This document shows positions 1 through 4,321 of a stretch of DNA of 5,388 nucleotides, in pieces. The stretch's first letter is position 1, and the number at the start of each line of letters is the position of its first letter. The notes under the pieces were generated by a model. It was not told where the DNA came from and did no database searches. It was given only the letters and a program-made list of their open reading frames with translations. The position numbers and the translations under genes were made by a program. Origin of the DNA: Gp6-AA40 sp046732795 (GTDB taxonomy: Bacteria; Acidobacteriota; Vicinamibacteria; Vicinamibacterales; UBA2999); contig JBKPNV010000088.1 of the NCBI GenBank assembly GCA_046732795.1, forward strand, positions 1 to 5,388. Direction: 5' to 3'.

Positions 1-1335
1 ATGAGTACACCGAGCAGCGCAACGACACAGCAGGCCAGCGCAGCCCAAACGCCGCCCCCCAGTAACGCGATGCAGGAGGCGGAGCGCCGTGTCTTCGCCA
101 AGATCGGCTGGCGGCTGATGCCGGTCCTGATCCTCGCCTACGTCTTCAACTACCTCGATCGCAACAACGTCGGGTTTGCCGGGTTGACGATGAACCAGGC
201 GATCGGGTTGACCGCGACGCAACTTGGCTTCGGCGCCGGGGTGTTCTTCGTCGCGTACTGCTTCCTGGAGGTTCCGAGCAACATCATCCTCTACCGCGTG
301 GGCGCACGCGTGTGGCTGTCGCGCATCATGATCTCGTGGGGACTGGCGTCGGCGGCCACCGCTCTGGCCGTCGGCCCGAACAGTTTCTACGCGTTGCGAT
401 TGCTGCTCGGCGCGGCAGAGGCTGGTTTCTTTCCCGGTGTCGCCTTCTATCTCGGAACCTGGTTCCCGGCCCAATACCGGACGCGCATGATCGCGTGGTT
501 CATGGTGGCGATTCCGGTGTCGTCCGTCATCGGCGGGCCGATATCAGGCTGGTTGCTCGGGATGAATGGCATCGCAGGCATCGCGGGCTGGCAGTGGCTC
601 TTCATCCTCGAGGGACTGCCCGTCGTGTTTATCGGCATCAGCCTGCTCTGGCTGCTGGCCGATCGGCCGGAGGACGTGACGTGGCTCTCCGACGAGGAGC
701 GCCGCATCGTTCGGGATCGACTGCTCGCCGAACGCCGTCCACGCGAGGTTCGTCACTTCGGTGTCGCCATTCGCGATGTGCGGGTCATCCTCCTCGCGCT
801 CGTGCAGTTCGGTTTCCTGGTCGGGTCGTACGCGATCGGCATTTTCCTTCCATTGATGCTGCGTGAAGGCAAACTGACCGACATCGAGATTGGGTTTGTC
901 AGCAGCGGCTGCTACGTCGTTGCGGTGATTGGGATGATCTTGTGGGCTCGCCACGTCGACCGGGGCGGCAGCAAGGTCGTCAACCTCGCGCTCTCGTGTG
1001 CGCTGTCGGCATGCGGCTTCCTCGGCGCGATCGTGTTCTCCGGAAGCTTCTGGCTGTCCGTGGCGGCGATGGCGGTCGCCATCACCGGCATCAACGGTGC
1101 ACGTGCGATCTTCTGGACGATCCCGCCTCGCTTTCTGACGGGCATGGCCGCCGCCGGTGGTCTGGCCTTCATCAATTCCATCGGAACGACTGGTGGATTC
1201 GTCGGCCCGTACGTCATGGGATGGCTGTCCGACGAGACCGGATCGTTTTCCGCGGGGCTGGCGGCCATGAGTGGATTCCTGGTGCTCGCCGCGGTGCTCG
1301 CGTGGTCGCTGCGTCGTTTCGCGCCGGGAGAGTAG
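1..1335 (+). CDS. MFS transporter, anion:cation symporter (ACS) type, probable organic-acid permease
   Basis: This is an inner-membrane secondary transporter of 444 residues, the normal length for the major facilitator superfamily. About twelve hydrophobic segments can be seen, near residues 38-57, 75-95, 105-124, 132-152, 164-186, 199-219, 261-286, 296-316, 326-346, 350-372, 382-407 and 416-437, with a cytoplasmic loop at 220-258 after helix six. Motifs typical of the ACS family (tartrate, 4-hydroxyphenylacetate and phthalate permeases) are YLDRNNVGFA at 51-60, EVPSNIILYRVGARVW at 90-105, LLGAAEAGFFPG at 135-146, WQWLFILEGLP at 197-207 and DRPEDVTWLSDEER at 221-234. The first 23 residues are a Ser/Thr/Ala/Pro/Gln-rich tail. 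The ATG at position 1 is used as the start because the tail is in frame, but upstream sequence is missing; ATG at 70 is an alternative with no visible ribosome site. The next gene, an MmgE/PrpD enzyme, follows after 4 nt, which favours an organic-acid substrate. The family call is secure; the substrate is not known. Confidence 0.93.
   Translation: MSTPSSATTQQASAAQTPPPSNAMQEAERRVFAKIGWRLMPVLILAYVFNYLDRNNVGFAGLTMNQAIGLTATQLGFGAGVFFVAYCFLEVPSNIILYRVGARVWLSRIMISWGLASAATALAVGPNSFYALRLLLGAAEAGFFPGVAFYLGTWFPAQYRTRMIAWFMVAIPVSSVIGGPISGWLLGMNGIAGIAGWQWLFILEGLPVVFIGISLLWLLADRPEDVTWLSDEERRIVRDRLLAERRPREVRHFGVAIRDVRVILLALVQFGFLVGSYAIGIFLPLMLREGKLTDIEIGFVSSGCYVVAVIGMILWARHVDRGGSKVVNLALSCALSACGFLGAIVFSGSFWLSVAAMAVAITGINGARAIFWTIPPRFLTGMAAAGGLAFINSIGTTGGFVGPYVMGWLSDETGSFSAGLAAMSGFLVLAAVLAWSLRRFAPGE
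1326..1330 (+). promoter_or_regulatory. Ribosome binding site for the MmgE/PrpD gene
   Basis: GGGAG lies 9 nt before the GTG at 1340, inside the last codons of the transporter gene. It decides the start: the open frame extends upstream to an ATG at 1271, but that would add 23 residues overlapping the transporter and unlike the family N-terminus. The placement suggests that ribosomes finishing the transporter restart on the enzyme gene. Confidence 0.7.
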
Positions 1336-1339
1336 TGAC

Positions 1340-2728
1340 GTGACACTTGCCAGTCAGGTTGCCGAATGGGTCGCACGCGTCCGCTTCGAGGATCTGCCAT
1401 CCGACATCGTCGACGCCACGAAGCTTCGCATCCTCGATGTGCTCGGCCTGGCGCTCGCGGGCGCAGAGACGAGGTTCGGGCGAGCCATTCGATCTGGCGC
1501 AGTGGCCGTGTCGCCGCCAGGTCCTTCGCGCATCCTCGGCAGCGGCGACAAGGTCGGCGTCACCAGCGCGGCGTTCGCCAACGCCGCGTTCCCACAGGCG
1601 CTCGAGTTCGACGACACGCACAACGAGTCGATCGTTCACATGAGCAGTCCGTCGGTGGCGGCCACGCTGGCGCTCTCCGAGACGCGAACGATCAGCGGGA
1701 GAGACGCTATCCTTGCGATCGCGATCGCGAACGAGATCGCCTGCCGGGTCGGCGTGGTGGCGCCCGGTCAGTTTCACCGTCGTGGCTTTCACCCCACCGG
1801 GTTGTTCTCTCCCTTTGGCGTCGCGTACGGCGCCGGGAAACTGCTGGGGCTCGACTCTCAGAATCTCGCTCATGCTGCCGGCACATGCGGTAGCTTTGCG
1901 GCGGGCGTCCTCGAGTGCTGGGTCGATGGCACCGACACCAAGTTCCTGCATTCGGGATGGGCGGCGCAAAGCGGTGTGTCGGCGGCCATGTTCGCGGCGG
2001 CCGGTGTGACGGGCCCGCCAGAGATTTTCGAAGGCCGCTTCGGATTGTTTGCATCTCACTTGCAGGATTCGGGAATCGTCAAGAGGCTGGATCGCATCGT
2101 CGATCGGCTCGGGTCGCATTGGGAGAGCCGCTATTCCTCGTTCAAACCGTTTCCCGCGGCGCACGTGCTGCATCCGTACATTTCAGCAATCCTGCGGCTT
2201 CGCGAGCAGGGCGTCCAGCCGGCGGATGTTGCGCGAATCGAGTGCCCGGTGGCGGAATTCAACGTGTCGATCGTCTGCGAGCCGGTCGAGGAAAAGCGCG
2301 CGCCGGCATCGCAGGCGCATTGCCGCGTGTGCCTTCAGTACACGCTCGCCGAAGCACTCTATTGCGGACGGCTGGGACGAGATGCCTACGAGGATCGCAA
2401 CCGGCTGAACCCGGCGATCCTGGCGTTGGCTCGAACAGTCGATTACTACGTCGATCCCGAGTTCCCCGGACCAGGCCGATTCAAGGGGGCAGTCCGCGTC
2501 ACGCTGAAGGACGGACGGGTTCTCACGGAAGTCGAAGAGTACAACCGTGGCTCGGCAGAGAATCCGATGACGTTCGCGGAGCTTCGGGCCAAGTTCGACG
2601 ATAACGCCAGTGCGATACTCGGCGCCGGCGAGCGCGACCGCCTTGCAACCGAAATAGGACGGACGGAAAATCTTTCAGACGTATCGACGCTGGTCGGGTT
2701 GGCCGTTGCGTCGATCAACGCATTGTAG
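1340..2728 (+). CDS. MmgE/PrpD family protein (2-methylcitrate dehydratase-like)
   Basis: This is a 462-residue cytoplasmic enzyme, close to the usual length of about 450 for the MmgE/PrpD family. The family includes 2-methylcitrate dehydratase, cis-aconitate decarboxylase and iminodisuccinate epimerase. The N-terminal helical domain starts with ASQVAEWVARVRFEDLP and contains EFDDTH (89-94), H100, GFHPTG (149-154) and KFLHSGWAAQSGV (201-213). The C-terminal part has KPFPAAHVLHPY (269-280), QYTLAEALYCG (333-343) and ENPMT (407-411). By position, D91/D92, H94 or H100, H151, K201 and H275 or H278 are likely counterparts of the active-site residues of cis-aconitate decarboxylase; this is a mapping by eye. 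The GTG start at 1340 is chosen for its Shine-Dalgarno site and family-like N-terminus. It follows the transporter by 4 nt and is probably in one operon with it. No prpB or prpC neighbour is visible, so calling it PrpD itself is not justified. The reaction and substrate stay open. Confidence 0.92.
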   Translation: MTLASQVAEWVARVRFEDLPSDIVDATKLRILDVLGLALAGAETRFGRAIRSGAVAVSPPGPSRILGSGDKVGVTSAAFANAAFPQALEFDDTHNESIVHMSSPSVAATLALSETRTISGRDAILAIAIANEIACRVGVVAPGQFHRRGFHPTGLFSPFGVAYGAGKLLGLDSQNLAHAAGTCGSFAAGVLECWVDGTDTKFLHSGWAAQSGVSAAMFAAAGVTGPPEIFEGRFGLFASHLQDSGIVKRLDRIVDRLGSHWESRYSSFKPFPAAHVLHPYISAILRLREQGVQPADVARIECPVAEFNVSIVCEPVEEKRAPASQAHCRVCLQYTLAEALYCGRLGRDAYEDRNRLNPAILALARTVDYYVDPEFPGPGRFKGAVRVTLKDGRVLTEVEEYNRGSAENPMTFAELRAKFDDNASAILGAGERDRLATEIGRTENLSDVSTLVGLAVASINAL

Positions 2729-2812
2729 GGAGGGTCTTGCGTTGTAGACCCGCCGTCAGTCGTAATGGTCCGCCTTTAGGCGGGCCAGAATGTCCGGCGA
2801 AGCCGGCGCTAC
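2729..2812. repeat. Intergenic triple-hairpin element
   Basis: Three stem-loops follow each other directly after the MmgE/PrpD stop codon. The first pairs GGGTCT (2732-2737) with AGACCC (2746-2751) around an 8-nt loop. The second pairs GGTCCGCC (2767-2774) with GGCGGGCC (2779-2786) around TTTA, with one G-T pair, plus one flanking T-A pair. The third pairs CCGGC (2794-2798) with GCCGG (2802-2806) around GAA. A short outer inverted repeat, GTAG (2744-2747) and CTAC (2809-2812), encloses hairpins two and three. There is no T-run after any stem, so none is a classic intrinsic terminator. The dense palindromic make-up resembles a dispersed REP-like element, or it could be an mRNA-protecting or attenuating structure between the two genes. 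Confidence 0.55.
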
Positions 2813-2813
2813 T

Positions 2814-2816
2814 AGG
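2814..2816 (+). promoter_or_regulatory. Weak ribosome binding site for the secreted protein gene
   Basis: AGG sits 6 nt before the ATG at 2823. It favours that start over the in-frame ATG at 2790, which lies between two hairpins, has no purine-rich site before it, and would place 11 extra residues ahead of a well-formed signal peptide. Confidence 0.5.
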
Positions 2817-2822
2817 TGCACG

Positions 2823-3776
2823 ATGACTCGGAACCTTCTTCGATTGGCCTCGACGACATTCGTGATCTTTATTTTCACTTATGGGTGGGCGTCGGCTCAG
2901 GCGCCACGCACCCCGTGGGGCGACCCGGATCTCCAGGGCGCCTACACCAACAGCGATGAAAGCCTGATCCCGATGGAGCGGCCCGACTCACTCGCCGGGA
3001 AGTCGCTGAAGGATGTCAGTTCCGCCGAGCTCGAAAAGCTCAATGAAGAGCGCAATGAGGCGCGCGTCGAGGCGGATAAGCAGCGCTGGGAACTGCGCAG
3101 CCCGCTCCACTGGTTCGAAAATCACAACCCGAAGAACAGCCGCGCCTGGCTGGTAGTCGATCCGCCGGACGGCAAGATTCCTGCGCAAACCGACGCCGCG
3201 AAAGCCCGGGCCGCAGCACGCGCGCAGGCGCGCCGCGGGCGCGGCGACGCAGACTCATACGAAGACCGCAGTCTCTACGATCGGTGCATTACTCGTGGGC
3301 TGCCCGGATCGATGATGCCCGCCATCTACGGCAACTCGTACGAGATCGTGCAGGGACCGGGGTTCGTGGCGATTCAGTACGAGATGGTCAACGAGCTTCG
3401 CGTCATCCCGCTCGATGGCCGGCCGCATGTCGGTTCCGCCATTCGTAACTACATGGGCGACGCGCGCGGCCATTTCGAGGGCGATACGCTCGTCGTCGAG
3501 ACGACGAACTTCACCGACAAGGTGCCGTACCGCGGCTCCAGTGAGAATCTTCGCCTCATCGAGCGCTTCACGCCGCGTGCCCCCGGCGTCGTCGAGTGGT
3601 CGGTCACCTTCGACGATCCATCCACCTGGACGCGTCAGTGGACGTTTGCAATGAACCTCACCAAAACGACCGAGCGCCCGTTCGAGTACGCCTGTCACGA
3701 GGGCAACTACGCGATGCGGAACATCCTTGGAATCGCGAGGCAGGAAGAGGCCGCGAAAACGTCTTCGGGACGATAG
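2823..3776 (+). CDS. Secreted protein of unknown function, 'WGDPDLQG' family
   Basis: A 317-residue protein that I can place in a recognisable but uncharacterised family. From the ATG at 2823 it has a clean Sec signal peptide: basic start (TRNLLR), hydrophobic core at about 8-22, and ASA at 23-25, giving probable cleavage before Q26. The mature protein opens with TPWGDPDLQGAYTN, then has a charged helical stretch (about 60-90), an Ala/Arg-rich low-complexity insert (125-144), RCITRGLPGSMMP (154-166), ELRVIPLDGRPH (191-202), GDARGHFEGDTLVVETTNF (212-230), LIERFTP (245-251), VTFDDP (261-266) and EYACHEGNYAM (288-298). The only two cysteines, C155 and C291, sit in the conserved motifs and could form a disulfide. 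No catalytic fold is identified. Many such proteins occur, from memory, in Acidobacteriota and some Proteobacteria. It follows the transporter/enzyme pair by about 95 nt filled with hairpins, so a shared function is unproven. Confidence 0.85.
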   Translation: MTRNLLRLASTTFVIFIFTYGWASAQAPRTPWGDPDLQGAYTNSDESLIPMERPDSLAGKSLKDVSSAELEKLNEERNEARVEADKQRWELRSPLHWFENHNPKNSRAWLVVDPPDGKIPAQTDAAKARAAARAQARRGRGDADSYEDRSLYDRCITRGLPGSMMPAIYGNSYEIVQGPGFVAIQYEMVNELRVIPLDGRPHVGSAIRNYMGDARGHFEGDTLVVETTNFTDKVPYRGSSENLRLIERFTPRAPGVVEWSVTFDDPSTWTRQWTFAMNLTKTTERPFEYACHEGNYAMRNILGIARQEEAAKTSSGR

Positions 3777-3787
3777 GTGCAGCTCGT

Positions 3788-3856
3788 AACTCCCCATTCC
3801 CACTCCCAACTTCCAAAACAGGTCGAGCGGTTTTTGGAGTTGGGAGGTACCTGTTT
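3788..3856. repeat. Heptad-type tract with long imperfect hairpin
   Basis: The stretch 3788-3815 reads as loose 6-7 nt units AACTCCC, CATTCC, CACTCCC, AACTTCC. Its right part folds back: CTCCCAACT (3803-3811) pairs with AGTTGGGAG (3838-3846), and after a bulged T, CCAAAA (3813-3818) pairs with TTTTGG (3832-3837). This gives 15 base pairs around a 13-nt loop. An overlapping inverted repeat, AAACAGGT (3816-3823) and ACCTGTTT (3849-3856), excludes the first fold because both use 3816-3818. The structure starts 27 nt after the stop codon of the secreted protein gene and may terminate or protect its transcript, although no T-run follows the stem. Confidence 0.7.
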
Positions 3857-3922
3857 ACCGGGTTCGATATCAGCCACGAAGATCACCAAGACGTATTGAT
3901 AACGGGGAGGCATGCATTTGGT

Positions 3923-3961
3923 TGCCCGATCACGGTGCTACGCTGCCGCTGCCCGATCGGG
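3923..3961. repeat. Direct repeat TGCCCGATC and palindrome CCCGATCGGG
   Basis: TGCCCGATC occurs at 3923-3931 and again at 3950-3958, 27 nt apart. The second copy is part of a perfect 10-bp palindrome at 3952-3961. Such spacing could mark a dimeric regulator binding site, but nothing else ties it to regulation. Confidence 0.4.
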
Positions 3962-4013
3962 ACAGTATGGACAATCCGGGGTGAGTCGTCGGAGGTGATC
4001 GAGTAAACGGCTT

Positions 4014-4245
4014 ACCGCGGAGCACGGGGCCACGGAGGCTACACGGAGGAAACGCTCGACCCAACGCGCGCGAAGCGCGGCATCGGCATGGCGCCTCCGT
4101 TCGCGCTCCGGTCTCGGTGCCGCCGTGGTCGATCCGGTGCCTCCGTCCAACTGCTGCCGGTCGTTCGTCCGTTCGCGTCGCACGATGATGTTGCGGTGCT
4201 GCACGACGAGACCCCTCGGTGCCTCGCTGTCTTTGTGTGTCGTCG
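4014..4245. repeat. CACGGAGG-type intergenic repeat element with inverted-looking ends
   Basis: The left end has repeated purine-rich units: CGGAGCACGGGG (4018-4029), CACGGAGG (4031-4038) and CACGGAGG (4042-4049). The right part has opposite-strand units: GCCTCCGT (4093-4100 and 4139-4146), GCCGCCGTGG (4119-4128) and CTCGGTGCCTCGCTGTC (4215-4231). CCACGGAGGC (4030-4039) pairs with GCCGCCGTGG (4119-4128) at nine of ten positions. Between them is a small perfect hairpin, CGCGC-GAA-GCGCG (4067-4079). TCCGTTCGCG is repeated directly at 4096-4105 and 4168-4177. Inverted ends without a coding frame suggest a non-autonomous dispersed element; the borders are approximate. Confidence 0.45.
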
Positions 4246-4294
4246 TAAGCGTGCGGGGCGGGCCCATTTGTCGCTGACCCGCTAAAACAGATAC

Positions 4295-4320
4295 GTTGGG
4301 AGTTGGAGGTTGGGAGTTGA
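4295..4320 (+). repeat. GTTGGGA heptad tandem repeat, 3.5 copies
   Basis: The units are GTTGGGA (4295-4301), GTTGGAG (4302-4308), GTTGGGA (4309-4315) and a partial GTTGA (4316-4320). This is the same sequence theme as the tract at 3788-3846 but in opposite orientation to its left arm, so the two tracts bracket the intergenic region. The preceding TAAAACAGATAC (4283-4294) resembles TAAACAGGTAC on the minus strand at 3847-3857, which suggests that the two ends share origin. Confidence 0.7.
4312..4316 (+). promoter_or_regulatory. Ribosome binding site of recQ, inside the heptad repeat
   Basis: GGGAG is placed 5 nt before the GTG at 4322. It belongs to the third GTTGGGA unit, so the repeat itself provides the translation signal. 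An in-frame TAA at 4283-4285 limits the frame upstream, and only a TTG at 4310 competes as a start. Confidence 0.7.
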
Positions 4321-4321
4321 C

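Larger units (their letters stand above)
3777..4321. other. 545-bp gene-free, repeat-rich intergenic region
   Basis: No open frame on either strand here has a credible start, ribosome site or recognisable protein. Frames crossing it are short, or run antisense into recQ, and translate the repeats into low-complexity peptides. The content is described in the separate repeat entries: a heptad hairpin at the left, a palindrome, a CACGGAGG-type element in the middle and an oppositely oriented heptad tract at the right. No good sigma-70 promoter for recQ could be assigned, although transcription of recQ probably starts in this stretch. Confidence 0.75.

Noticed and set aside
1214..2173. Minus-strand open frame of 319 codons opposite the transporter end and the MmgE/PrpD gene
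   Set aside because: It overlaps two well-supported genes, is Arg-rich and low in recognisable motifs, and is the expected antisense shadow of GC-rich coding DNA.
2732..2751. Intrinsic terminator after the MmgE/PrpD gene
   Set aside because: The stem is only 6 bp and is followed by CGCCGTCAG rather than a run of T.
2738..2766. Possible promoter TTGCGT, 17 nt, CGTAAT before the secreted protein gene
   Set aside because: Only 3 of 6 and 4 of 6 matches to the sigma-70 consensus, located inside hairpin one, and promoter consensus in this phylum is uncertain.
2790..2822. ATG at 2790 as the start of the secreted protein
   Set aside because: No Shine-Dalgarno site, start lies between two hairpins, and the extra 11 residues would precede a complete signal peptide that begins at 2823.
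3803..3853. H-type pseudoknot using the loop CAGGT and downstream ACCTG
   Set aside because: The first loop would have zero and the third only two nucleotides to cross a 15-bp stem, which is not sterically plausible.
3596..4006. Plus-strand open frame of 136 codons
   Set aside because: Half of it overlaps the secreted protein gene in another frame and the rest runs through the hairpin region; no ribosome site or domain.
3788..4320. CRISPR array or tandem regulatory RNA
   Set aside because: The repeats are 6-11 nt, degenerate and not separated by uniform spacers; no cas genes are present.
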